Source: VRUE01 sp035693025
Lineage (GTDB): Bacteria; Actinomycetota; Thermoleophilia; Solirubrobacterales; 70-9
Direction: 5' to 3'
Length of the DNA: 64,000 nucleotides
Assembly (NCBI GenBank): GCA_035693025.1
Contig: DASSHI010000035.1
Coordinates: 58,149 to 122,148 of the forward strand
Within the stretch, counting starts at the first letter, position 1, and each line of letters opens with the position of its first letter. Below the pieces are notes generated by a model that saw only the letters and a program-made list of their open reading frames with translations, was not told the origin of the DNA and did no database searches. Positions 25,811 to 34,246 of the stretch are shown piece by piece. Both the position numbers and the translations under genes were made by a program.

Positions 25811-27694
25811 ATGGGTCGCTTGAACCACCCCGTCTACCGCAATCGGGCATTGCAGGCGACGGCGGACGCGCTGCTCGTCGCGCTCGCCTTCTACTGCGCC
25901 TTCCGCCTGCGCTTCCTCGACGAAGGCGTCCCCCACCGCTACACGGTGCTCTTCTTCCAGGCGGTCGTCTTCGTCGCCGTCGGCAAGGTCGCGGTCTTCG
26001 CCGCGTTCGGGCTGTACCAGAAGTGGTGGCGCTACGTCAGCGGCCGCGACTTCCTCACGATCGTCCGCGCCGTCGCCGTCGCCAGCGCGCTGATGATCGT
26101 CGTCTTCACGGTGCTCAAGCCGTTCCACCACGCGGTGCCGCGCTCGGTCGCGGTGATGGACTTCATGCTCACGCTCTTCTTCGTCGCCGGCGCGCGGCTG
26201 GCGGTGCGGCTGATCGTCGAGCGGCCTAGCCATGGCCACCGCCTGCCAAAGCACGAGGTGCTGGTGATCGGCGCCGGCTCGGGCGGCCAGATGGTCGTCC
26301 GCGAGATGCACCTCAATCCCAACCTGGGCGCGACCGCGATCGGCTTCGTCGACGACGACGCTCGCAAACAGGGGATGCGGATGCTCGGCCTCAAGGTGCT
26401 GGGCACGACGGCCCAGATCGAGACGATCCTCGACGAGACCGAGCCCGACGAGGTCGTGATCGCGATCCCCTCGGCCCCCGGGATCCTGCGCGCCAAGGTC
26501 GTCGCCGCCTGTCGCGAGCGCGAGATCCGCGTGCGCACGCTGCCGACCGTGTTCGAGCTCCTGCGCGGCGGCGTCCAGCTCAACAGGCAGCTGCGCGAGG
26601 TCCAGGTCGAGGACGTGCTCGGCCGCGACCCGATCGTGGTCGAGCTGGACCGGGTCGGCGCCTACCTGCGCGACCGCATCGTCCTCGTCACCGGCGCCGG
26701 CGGCTCGATCGGCTCCGAGCTCTGCCGCCAGATCGCGCGCGTCGGGCCGCGCCTGCTGGTGATGCTCGACCACGCCGAGGACAACCTCTTCGAGATCGAG
26801 CGCGAGATGCTCGACGAGCGCCACTTCTCCAACGTCGAGGCTGTGCTGGCCGACTGCAAGGAGCCGCACCGGATGCTGGAGACGATGCAGCGCTTCAAGC
26901 CGAGCGTCGTCTTCCACGCAGCCGCCTACAAGCACGTGCCGCTGATGGAGGCCAACCCACTGGAGGCGGTGCGCAACAACGCGATCGCGACGCGGATCAC
27001 CGCCGAGACCGCCGCCGCCTCCGACGTCGAGCGCTTCGTCCTCATCTCCACCGACAAGGCGGTCAACCCTCAGACGGTGATGGGCGCCTCGAAGGCGCTG
27101 GCCGAGTGGATCGTCGAGGCAGCCGGACACAAGCACCCGGGCACCCGCTTTGCCAGCGTCCGCTTCGGCAACGTGCTCGCCTCCTCGGGCAGCGTCGTGC
27201 CGATCTTCCGCGGCCAGATCGAGCGCGGCGGCCCGGTCACCGTCACCCACCGGGAGATGACCCGCTACTTCATGACGATCCCCGAGGCGGTCCAGCTCGT
27301 CATCCGGGCCGGAGACATCGGCGCCGGCCGCGGCGAGGTCTTCGTCCTCGACATGGGCGAGCCGGTGAAGATCGTCGACCTGGCGACCAACATGATCCGC
27401 CTCGCCGGGTACGAGCCGGGGGCGGAGATCGCGATCGAGTTCACCCAGCCGCGCGCGGGGGAGAAGCTGCACGAGGAGCTCTTCGGCCACGGCGAGGAGC
27501 TGCGGCCGACGGCGGCCAAGAGGATTCACCGAGCGGTTCGCGGAGCGCCCCTGGATCCGCATTGGGTCGAGTCGACGCTGAACTCGCTGGAGCACCTTGT
27601 GATGGCCGGTGACGAGGCTAATCTGGCCGAACGAGTTGTGGCGCTGATCACGAGCCCCGGTGGGGACGCGGCGACGGTCGGCTACGACGGATAG
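25811..27694 (+). CDS. Nucleotide-sugar 4,6-dehydratase, WbpM/CapD/PglF type
   Basis: A 627-residue membrane enzyme. Four N-terminal helices (about 12-115) are followed by a CoA-binding-like Rossmann region (LVIGAGSGGQMVV near 150) and a C-terminal SDR domain (VTGAGGSIGSELCRQ near 295, AAYKHVPLMEANP, ISTDKAVNPQTVMGASK). Such enzymes make UDP-4-keto-6-deoxy HexNAc, a precursor of deoxyamino sugars. The active-site TDK in place of Tyr is typical of this branch. It opens the rightward polysaccharide locus and diverges from dedA. Confidence 0.92.
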   Translation: MGRLNHPVYRNRALQATADALLVALAFYCAFRLRFLDEGVPHRYTVLFFQAVVFVAVGKVAVFAAFGLYQKWWRYVSGRDFLTIVRAVAVASALMIVVFTVLKPFHHAVPRSVAVMDFMLTLFFVAGARLAVRLIVERPSHGHRLPKHEVLVIGAGSGGQMVVREMHLNPNLGATAIGFVDDDARKQGMRMLGLKVLGTTAQIETILDETEPDEVVIAIPSAPGILRAKVVAACREREIRVRTLPTVFELLRGGVQLNRQLREVQVEDVLGRDPIVVELDRVGAYLRDRIVLVTGAGGSIGSELCRQIARVGPRLLVMLDHAEDNLFEIEREMLDERHFSNVEAVLADCKEPHRMLETMQRFKPSVVFHAAAYKHVPLMEANPLEAVRNNAIATRITAETAAASDVERFVLISTDKAVNPQTVMGASKALAEWIVEAAGHKHPGTRFASVRFGNVLASSGSVVPIFRGQIERGGPVTVTHREMTRYFMTIPEAVQLVIRAGDIGAGRGEVFVLDMGEPVKIVDLATNMIRLAGYEPGAEIAIEFTQPRAGEKLHEELFGHGEELRPTAAKRIHRAVRGAPLDPHWVESTLNSLEHLVMAGDEANLAERVVALITSPGGDAATVGYDG

Positions 27695-27709
27695 CCTCTC
27701 GCAGCCAAC

Positions 27710-28507
27710 TTGGAGCTGATCAAAGAAATCGGTGCCTACGCCGGCCTGGTCGCATTCTTGGGACTGGCCGTACTTGCCCTGCTCTCCTTTGCGCAGGGGC
27801 GGGACATCCGCCGCCTGCGCGAGTGGGCCGGCTCGGCGCCCGAGCGCGACGCGGAGCGCAAGGAGTCGACTTCGGCCGCGGCGGCCGAGCGGGCCGAGGA
27901 GATGCGCAAGCTCGAAGCGGCCCGCGAGGCCGAGCGCAGCGCCGCCGACCTGCGCGAGCAACGTCGCGAGCGCCGCGAGGCGGGCCTGCCCGAACTGACC
28001 CGCAGCGAGCGCCTGCGCGAGCGCTTCGGCGGCAGCGGGGAGGGCGCGGGGAGCACCGGCCTTCGCGCGCGTCTGGGCGACCCGCGCTATCTGGCCGGGC
28101 TCTTCGTCGTCCTGGTTCTGGTCGCCGCCGCCGTCGCCTTCGCCGTCACGCGGGGCGGCAGCGAAGAATCGAGTGGCAGGACGGGCAAGCACGCTTCGAA
28201 GTCGCTCAATCCGAGTGAAATCGAGGTCACGGTGCTCAACGGCACGGCCGTCGACGGGCTGGCCGGGACCTACGGCAACAAGGTCGAGCAGCACGGCTTC
28301 CAGCTCGGCGCGGTCAGCAACAGCCGCTCGAGCTTCGCCGAAAGCGTGGTCATGTTCAAGCCGGGCGAAGGGCGCGCGGCGCATCGGGTGGCGGACGCGC
28401 TGGCGATCTCGAAGGTGCGGCCGATGACCGAGGAAATCGCCTCGCTCGGCGCCGGCGCCGCGGTCGCGGTCGTGATCGGCGAGGACAATGCCTCGTCCAC
28501 GGGCTAG
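27710..28507 (+). CDS. Membrane protein with coiled coil and extracellular LytR_C domain
   Basis: 265 residues. An N-terminal membrane helix (GLVAFLGLAVLALLSFA) is followed by a charged Arg/Glu/Ala-rich coiled coil (about 30-110), a second helix (YLAGLFVVLVLVAAAVAFAV) and a C-terminal LytR_C-like domain (VTVLNGTAVDGLAGTYGN, then VVMFKPGEGRAAHRVADAL). LytR_C domains accompany wall-polymer ligases but are not catalytic; no LytR-CpsA-Psr catalytic domain is present. TTG 27710. Glu codons are GAG in the coiled coil and mostly GAA in the outer domain. Confidence 0.85.
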   Translation: MELIKEIGAYAGLVAFLGLAVLALLSFAQGRDIRRLREWAGSAPERDAERKESTSAAAAERAEEMRKLEAAREAERSAADLREQRRERREAGLPELTRSERLRERFGGSGEGAGSTGLRARLGDPRYLAGLFVVLVLVAAAVAFAVTRGGSEESSGRTGKHASKSLNPSEIEVTVLNGTAVDGLAGTYGNKVEQHGFQLGAVSNSRSSFAESVVMFKPGEGRAAHRVADALAISKVRPMTEEIASLGAGAAVAVVIGEDNASSTG

Positions 28508-28994
28508 CGTCGCTGCTGTTGTCTTCGCCCTGCTCGTCCTCGCCACGATCGCGGCGTTCGCCTGGTCGCAGCGACTGAAGCGCGACCCACTGGTGCTCGA
28601 CCGGGTCGGCTTCCGAGCCGCCCCCTTCGCGCCGGGCGCGCCGGCGGTCCGGGCCTTCACCCCCGGCGGCTGCCGCTTCGACCGCATGCGAATCCGCTTC
28701 CGCACGACCGTCTCCGACCGCGCCCACGTGCAGGTGGTCGAGCCGGGCGGCAAGCTGGTCGTGACGCTCGCCCGCGACACCTTCCTCAAGCGCTACCGCT
28801 TTCACACCTTCTACTGGGACGGCCGCACCCACGACGACGGCATCGCCCCGCCCGGCCGCTACAAGCTGCGGGTCAAATTGCTCGGCCAGGAACGCACGCT
28901 GGTGCCCGGCGGCGTCATGCGGCTGCACCCGGCGCCGCCCGGCGCGACGCAGTGTCACGCCGCGCCGCCTCCGCCCGCGAAGGCCCTCCGTTGA
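28488..28994 (+). CDS. Exported FlgD-Ig-like hypothetical protein
   Basis: 168 residues with an N-terminal signal anchor (VAAVVFALLVLATIAAFAW). A single beta-sandwich domain follows, with RFRTTVSDRAHVQVVEPGG and FYWDGRTHDDGIAPPGRYKLRV. The pattern 'W.G...DG...PPG.Y.L.V' is that of FlgD-type Ig-like domains found in many secreted proteins, so a flagellar role should not be assumed. ATG 28488 overlaps the previous gene by 20 nt, and the end overlaps the next gene as TTGA. Confidence 0.75.
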   Translation: MPRPRASVAAVVFALLVLATIAAFAWSQRLKRDPLVLDRVGFRAAPFAPGAPAVRAFTPGGCRFDRMRIRFRTTVSDRAHVQVVEPGGKLVVTLARDTFLKRYRFHTFYWDGRTHDDGIAPPGRYKLRVKLLGQERTLVPGGVMRLHPAPPGATQCHAAPPPPAKALR

Positions 28995-30514
28995 TCCTCT
29001 CCGCGGCCGGAGTCCTGGTGGCCGCCCTCGCCGCCGCGGCCTCGATCGTCCTCCCCACCGGTCGCGCCCGCGCCGCCGCGATGCTGCTGGCGCTCGTCCT
29101 CTTCCCGCTCCTCATCCTCGGCGACCAGTGGCACTCGACCCAGATCGCCGACCTGCGCGAACACACCGCCCGCCTCGTCGCGCTGGGCGTCGTTGGACTT
29201 GTCGCAGCCATTGCGCTCGCGGCCGTGTTTCGCCGCTGGGCGATCCTGCTTCCACTCGCCATCGTCGCGGCCCTTCCATTTCGCATCCCCTTACATGCGG
29301 GCGGCGACACGGCAAATCTCCTCATTCCGCTTTATCTGGTGATCGCAGGTGGGGTGCTGGCTCTCGTCTCACGCAGCTGGCCGGCCCACGCATCTCGCGC
29401 GGGTGGCGTCGTAGGGGGGACCGCCCCCGAGGACGCTTCAGCGACCGCAGGGGGTGGTGGGTCCTCTACGGCGACAGGACCCGCGCGCTACCTACCCTGG
29501 GCCCTAGCCGGAGTTGTCGTCCTGTACGCGCTTCAAACGCTGTATTCACCCGACTTCTCGAAATCGCTGCAGAACGTCTGCTTCTTCTTCGTGCCGTTCT
29601 CATTGGTCTATGCGCTTCTGCGAGACGTGCGTTGGGACAAAAAGCTGCTGAAGCTCGCATTGTGGGTCATCGCCATTGAGGCCCTGGCATTCGTTTTTGT
29701 GGGCATGATCGAGTACTTGAGCCGAGAGCTTTTTTGGAACGACCAGGTGATCAGATCTAACGAATTCCACACCTACTTCCGGGTGAACTCGATCTTCTGG
29801 GACCCGAATATCTACGGCCGCTACCTGGCGCTCGTGATCGTCGTGGCGATGTCGGCGCTGTTGTGGGCAAAGGAGCGGCGAACGATGGCGCTGCTCACCG
29901 GCCTGGTGGCGATCCTCTGGCTCGGGCTGGTGTTCACCTTCTCCCAGTCGAGCTTCATTGCGCTGCTCGCTGGTCTGGCGGTGCTGGCTGCCCTTCGCTG
30001 GAGCCTCAAATGGACGCTCGCGGCGGTGGGAGCCGGGGTCGTATTAGCCATCGTCATAGTCGTGTTCGCCGGCGGCGCCTCCAAGCTCAGTCCCGACCGC
30101 CTCAACGTCGACACCAGCGGCCGCACGAACCTCGTCTCCGGCGGCGTCACCATGTTCGCCCGACGTCCGATCTGGGGCTACGGCGCCGGTGCTTTTCCCA
30201 AGGCCTACCGCGAACACATAGCCACCAAAAAAGCTCCGGTCTCCGTCTCCCACACCGAGCCGGTCACCGTCGCAGCGGAGCAGGGCATCATCGGCCTAGC
30301 CGCCTACGCAGCTCTCCTAGTGGTCGCTCTGTGGACCATGGCCTCCGGCTTGAGCTGGGGCGCGGGCCCCGCCCGCGCTGCCGTCCTCGCAACCTTCATA
30401 GCCCTCCTGATCCACACCCTCGCCTACGCCGGCTTCTACGAGGACCCGATCACCTGGGTCCTCCTGGCCGCCGCCGCATCGCTCGCCACGATCCCAGTCC
30501 GCGACGCCGCCTAG
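28991..30514 (+). CDS. O-antigen ligase/polymerase family membrane protein (Wzy-like)
   Basis: About 507 residues with 11-13 predicted helices and a Wzy_C-type core. The loop LVSGGVTMFARRPIWGYGAGAFPKAY and the following SVSHTEPVTVAAEQGIIGLAAY match the ligase/polymerase family. Next to a Wzx-type flippase it is most likely the repeat-unit polymerase. TTG 28991 has GAAGG upstream and a TTGA overlap; GTG 28952 is an alternative. The stretch near 29500-29800 has visibly lower GC, and a palindromic Gly/Ser/Thr-rich insert is encoded near 29400-29480. Confidence 0.85.
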   Translation: MILSAAGVLVAALAAAASIVLPTGRARAAAMLLALVLFPLLILGDQWHSTQIADLREHTARLVALGVVGLVAAIALAAVFRRWAILLPLAIVAALPFRIPLHAGGDTANLLIPLYLVIAGGVLALVSRSWPAHASRAGGVVGGTAPEDASATAGGGGSSTATGPARYLPWALAGVVVLYALQTLYSPDFSKSLQNVCFFFVPFSLVYALLRDVRWDKKLLKLALWVIAIEALAFVFVGMIEYLSRELFWNDQVIRSNEFHTYFRVNSIFWDPNIYGRYLALVIVVAMSALLWAKERRTMALLTGLVAILWLGLVFTFSQSSFIALLAGLAVLAALRWSLKWTLAAVGAGVVLAIVIVVFAGGASKLSPDRLNVDTSGRTNLVSGGVTMFARRPIWGYGAGAFPKAYREHIATKKAPVSVSHTEPVTVAAEQGIIGLAAYAALLVVALWTMASGLSWGAGPARAAVLATFIALLIHTLAYAGFYEDPITWVLLAAAASLATIPVRDAA

Positions 30515-30523
30515 GCTCAACGC

Positions 30524-32083
30524 GTGTCGGGCTACCTCCGCCGCCTCGCGACGACCGGCGCCGCCTACACCGCGGCGAGCATCCTCTCGAAGCTGATCGC
30601 CGTCGCGCTGCTGCCGCTCTACACGCGCTATCTGAGCCCTGCCGACTATGGCGCCGCCGAGATCATGTTCTCGGCCGTCGTCTCGGCCAGCATCGTCGTC
30701 CGCTTCGGCATGATCGAGGCGCTGCTGCGCTTCTACTACAAGGACGACGAGGATCCCGCCCGGGTCGTCGCCGGCGCCTTCGCGGCGCTCTTCTGGCTCT
30801 CGACCCTGGCGGCGCTGATCGCGCTGCCCTTCGCCGGGCCGATCTCGGAAGCGCTGCTCACCGAGAAGGCGGCCCGGCTCGTCTCGGGCCCCGACTTGGC
30901 GCGGATCGCGATCGGCGGCCTCTGGGTGCTGACCATGGTCGAGTACCTGCTCACCCTGTTCCGGCTCGAGGAACGCGCCCGCGCCTACTTCCTCACCACG
31001 ATCGTCAACGTGCTTGCCGCGATCGGCCTCACCGTCGTGCTCGTCGTCGGCCGCGACGAAGGCGCCCGCGGCCTGCTGCTCGGCAGCTACGTCAGCGGCG
31101 CCGTCGTCGCCCTCGCGCTGATCGCCGTCCAGTGGCGCCGCCTCTCGCTGCGGATCGACCGGCCGCTGCTGCGGCGGATGACCCGCTTCGGCCTGCCGAC
31201 GATGCCGGCCGAGCTCTCGCTCTACCTGCTCAACTTCGTCGACCGGATCGTCATCGTCCGCTCGGCCGGGCTGGCCGAGGCGGGCCTCTACTCGCTCGCG
31301 GTCAAGTTCGCCCAGGCGGTCAACGTCCTCGTCCGCGGCTTCCAGCTCGCCTGGCCGCCGCTTGCCTACTCGATCCGCGACAACGCCGAGGCACGCCGCG
31401 CCTACGCCGCGATCGTCACCTGGTTCGTCGCCGGCTGCGCCTTCTTCGTCACCGGCATGTGGCTCTTCTCGCGCTGGATCGTCCGCATCCTCGCCGCGCC
31501 GCAGTTCTTCGACTCCTACGAAGCGATCGGCCTGATCGCCACCGGCGTCACCCTCTACGCCCTCTACATGGTGCTCGTCGTGATCCTCGGCAGAACGGGC
31601 CGCACCGAGTTCAACTTTCCGGCGACGATCGCCGCCCTGATCGCCAACCTCGCCCTCAACATCGCCCTCGTCCCACCGCTCGGCATAGTCGGCGCCGGCC
31701 TCGCCCTGGTCGCCTCCTACGTGGTGGTGGTGGGCCTGATGTACGTCTTCACGCAGCGCCTCTTCCCGGTCCCCTACGAATGGGCTCGCCTTGCCCGCGT
31801 CGTGCTGATCTCCGCCGCCCTCGTCCTCTTCGGCGAATTCGTCCTCCCCACCAACGGCACCACCGGCTTCCTGCTGCGCATCGTCCTCTGGTTCATCTAT
31901 CCAGCCTTCCTCTTCGTCAGCGGCTTCTTCACGGAAGAGGAGCGCGGCTGGCTGATCCGCCTACGCCACCCCGCCGAACTCCTCGCAAGCTTCCGCGCTG
32001 CCAGCTCGAGCCCTACCGCCGTGGCCGGGCAAATCCCCGAGGTCTATGAGGCCGAGCGAATGGACGAGGACTCCCGCCTGTAA
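30524..32083 (+). CDS. Polysaccharide flippase (Wzx/MATE-like)
   Basis: A 519-residue membrane protein with 12-14 helices of the MOP superfamily that moves lipid-linked repeat units across the membrane. The N-terminus (SILSKLIAVALLPLYTRYLSPADYG) and the middle (FGLPTMPAELSLYLLNFVDRIVIV) are typical of polysaccharide biosynthesis flippases. GTG 30524 follows the Wzy-like gene by 9 nt. Its TAA directly abuts a 110-bp inverted-repeat element. Confidence 0.9.
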   Translation: MSGYLRRLATTGAAYTAASILSKLIAVALLPLYTRYLSPADYGAAEIMFSAVVSASIVVRFGMIEALLRFYYKDDEDPARVVAGAFAALFWLSTLAALIALPFAGPISEALLTEKAARLVSGPDLARIAIGGLWVLTMVEYLLTLFRLEERARAYFLTTIVNVLAAIGLTVVLVVGRDEGARGLLLGSYVSGAVVALALIAVQWRRLSLRIDRPLLRRMTRFGLPTMPAELSLYLLNFVDRIVIVRSAGLAEAGLYSLAVKFAQAVNVLVRGFQLAWPPLAYSIRDNAEARRAYAAIVTWFVAGCAFFVTGMWLFSRWIVRILAAPQFFDSYEAIGLIATGVTLYALYMVLVVILGRTGRTEFNFPATIAALIANLALNIALVPPLGIVGAGLALVASYVVVVGLMYVFTQRLFPVPYEWARLARVVLISAALVLFGEFVLPTNGTTGFLLRIVLWFIYPAFLFVSGFFTEEERGWLIRLRHPAELLASFRAASSSPTAVAGQIPEVYEAERMDEDSRL

Positions 32084-32193
32084 AGGGCATCCCGGCAGGG
32101 GTGAAACGTCTTGTACTTTTTTGTCGAAGGCTTCGGGCGGCAGCTAATCCCAAATCTCAAAAAAGTTAAGTGGAACCCCTGCCGGGATGCCCT
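32084..32193. repeat. 110-bp element with 19-bp perfect terminal inverted repeats
   Basis: AGGGCATCCCGGCAGGGGT (32084-32102) is repeated in perfect inverse orientation at 32175-32193. The 72-nt centre is AT-richer and carries ACTTTTTTG and CAAAAAAGT, which are themselves complementary. The left arm begins right after the flippase TAA; the right arm encodes the last residues (GHPGRG) of the convergent glycosyltransferase. No target-site duplication is evident. It could be a MITE/REP-like element or a large bidirectional terminator. Confidence 0.8.
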
Positions 32194-33119
32194 CCTCGCA
32201 AAGCCCGATCTCTCAAGCTTTCGCCGCGCCGTGGTAACAGCGCCTGCCGCGCATGCGCCCACATGACGCGCGCCGAGCGTCCCGGCATGACTGTGGCGGC
32301 AAGAGCCCGCAATGCGTATGACCACGCGGTCAACAAACGGACCGCAAGAGCCTCAGCCCGCCCACGATGCTTGCGCATGTACAGCTCCCGGTTGCGGTGG
32401 AATTCGACGATGCGGGGAAGGCCGGCGGCGAGGTCGGTGGAGAGCTGGTCGTGATGGATCGCTCGCGCGGCGGGGACGAAGAGGGTGCGCCAGCCGGCCT
32501 CGGCGAGGCGCTTGCAGAAGTCGCACTCGTCGTAGTAGACGAAGAAGGCGGGGTCGAGGTAGCCGACCTGCTGCGCAGCCTCGCGCCGCACCATCAGGGC
32601 GCTCGACTGCGCCCAGTCCACGTTGCGGGTCTCCGCGCCCTTGCTCTGCACGGTCAGCAGGCGGTGCAGGAAGAGCGCCCCGGCGAGTGCCGTGCCCACT
32701 CCGGGGAAGCGCCAGGCGCAGGGAACCGGATCGCCGTTCGAGTCGAGCAGCTGGGCGCCCGCGGCGCCCGCGCGCGGGTTCGCGTCGAGCGCCCCGACCA
32801 GCGCCCCGACCGCTCCCGGCTGCAGCTCGGAGTCCTCGTTGAGCAGCAGGCAGTATCGGCCCTTGGCCTCGCGCATGAGCCGGGAGTCGTTGGCCGCCTT
32901 GCCCTCGCGCCGTTGCAATGCGAGGAGGCGAATGTCGCCGCCGCGCGCCCACACGGCCTCGGCTGAGCCGTCGGTCGAGGCGTTGTCGAGGACGAGCACC
33001 TCGCGCTCGACTCCGTCGGGGTGAACGCGCTCGATCGCGTCGAGGCAGGCGAGCAGATCCTCGCGGCCGTTCGTGTTCACGACGCAATAGGAGAGCGCGG
33101 GCGGCACGGCGGTCACCAT
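32166..33119 (-). CDS. Glycosyltransferase family 2 (rhamnosyltransferase-like)
   Basis: A 317-residue GT-A enzyme. CVVNTNGREDLLACLDAI at the N-terminus, DNASTDGSAEAV, a DxD-like NEDSEL and the C-terminal FFVYYDECDFCKRLAEAGW with HH match GT2 enzymes that add sugars to lipid-linked glycans. The C-terminal basic tail is partly encoded by an inverted-repeat arm, so the natural end may have been altered. It is the only leftward gene of the polysaccharide cluster, with an 11-nt divergent gap to the next glycosyltransferase. Confidence 0.9.
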   Translation of the reverse strand: MVTAVPPALSYCVVNTNGREDLLACLDAIERVHPDGVEREVLVLDNASTDGSAEAVWARGGDIRLLALQRREGKAANDSRLMREAKGRYCLLLNEDSELQPGAVGALVGALDANPRAGAAGAQLLDSNGDPVPCAWRFPGVGTALAGALFLHRLLTVQSKGAETRNVDWAQSSALMVRREAAQQVGYLDPAFFVYYDECDFCKRLAEAGWRTLFVPAARAIHHDQLSTDLAAGLPRIVEFHRNRELYMRKHRGRAEALAVRLLTAWSYALRALAATVMPGRSARVMWAHARQALLPRRGESLRDRALRGGHPGRGST

Positions 33120-33130
33120 AATCGCCCGCT

Positions 33131-34246
33131 ATGCGTGTGCAGCTGGTCGACCCTTCGGCTTTCACGCCGCCCTATGACCGCGCTCTCGCCGCGGCGCTTG
33201 CCCGCGAGGGCGCTGACGTCGAGCTGCTGACCAGCCGCTTCCTCTACGGACCGGTGCCCGCGGCCGACGGCTACCGCGTGCGCGAGTGCTTCTATCGCCG
33301 CAGCGCCGCCCGCGGCCTCGACGCTCCGGCCCGGCGGGCTTTCAAGCTCGCCGAGCACCTGCCGGACATGGCCCGGCTCCGGCGGCTGGCCGATGCCGAC
33401 GTCCTCCACTACCAGTGGCTCACCGTCCCCGCCCTGGACGCGCTGCTCCTGCCTCCACGCCGCCCGCGGGCGATGACGGCGCACTACGTGCTGCCGCCGC
33501 AGCCGAGTCGTCCCCAGCTGACCGCCGCACGCCGCGCATTCGGCGCGATGGATGCGGTCATCGCCCACTCCGAGCATGGTGCGCGGCGCCTGCGGGAGGT
33601 GGTCGGCCTCGCCGCCGAGCGCGTCCACGTCATCCACCACGGCGCCTTCGACTACCTGACCCGACTGCCCGACGAGAGGCCGTTGCCCTCCGAGCTGGAG
33701 GGGGCGGAAGGGCCCGTGATCCTCTTCTTCGGCCTGCTTCGCCCCTACAAGGGAATCGACACCCTGCTCGAGGCCTTCCGCCGCATCGACGGCGCCGAGC
33801 TGTGGGTGGCGGGCAATCCGCGCATGGACGTAGAGCCGCTGCGCCGTCTCGCCGAGGAGGCTCGCGGCCGGGTTCGCTTCCTCACCCGCTTCGTCGAGGA
33901 CGTCGAGATCCCGGCCATGATGCGCCGCGCCGACGTCGTCGTCCTGCCCTACCGCGACGCCGAGCAATCCGGCGTGCTCTACGCCGCGCTCGCCTTCGGC
34001 AAGCCGTTGGTGCTCAGCGCCGTCGGCGGCTTCCCCGAGGTGGCCGAGCAGGGCGCCGCCCGCCTCGTGCCGCCGGAGGACCCGGCGGCCCTCGCCGCCG
34101 CGCTGAGCGAGCTCGTGGGGGACGAGGCCGCGCGCAGAGAGCTCGGCGAAGCCGCGGGCCGCGCCGCCGCCGGCGCCTACTCCTGGGACGAGGCCGCGCG
34201 CCGGACGCTGGCGCTCTACGCAGAGCTGATCGAGGCCCGGCCGTGA
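33131..34246 (+). CDS. Glycosyltransferase family 4 (GT-B)
   Basis: A 371-residue GT-B enzyme. VILFFGLLRPYKGIDTLLEAF marks the donor-binding domain, and the E(x7)E-type region is AEQSGVLYAALAFGKPLVLSAVGGFPE. VHVIHHGAFDYL precedes the C-terminal domain. It probably adds a sugar to the repeat unit on the cytoplasmic side. The end overlaps the next gene (GTGA), so the pair is coupled. Confidence 0.92.
   Translation: MRVQLVDPSAFTPPYDRALAAALAREGADVELLTSRFLYGPVPAADGYRVRECFYRRSAARGLDAPARRAFKLAEHLPDMARLRRLADADVLHYQWLTVPALDALLLPPRRPRAMTAHYVLPPQPSRPQLTAARRAFGAMDAVIAHSEHGARRLREVVGLAAERVHVIHHGAFDYLTRLPDERPLPSELEGAEGPVILFFGLLRPYKGIDTLLEAFRRIDGAELWVAGNPRMDVEPLRRLAEEARGRVRFLTRFVEDVEIPAMMRRADVVVLPYRDAEQSGVLYAALAFGKPLVLSAVGGFPEVAEQGAARLVPPEDPAALAAALSELVGDEAARRELGEAAGRAAAGAYSWDEAARRTLALYAELIEARP

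Noticed and set aside
25406..28789. A 1127-codon minus-strand open frame over dedA and the sugar dehydratase
   Set aside because: It is a shadow of the dehydratase and LytR_C genes, with His/Asp/Arg-rich low complexity and no motif.
29863..32049. A 728-codon plus-strand frame overlapping the Wzy and Wzx genes
   Set aside because: It is an alternate frame with an Arg/Pro/Ala-rich product; the membrane proteins in the other frame have clear family motifs.
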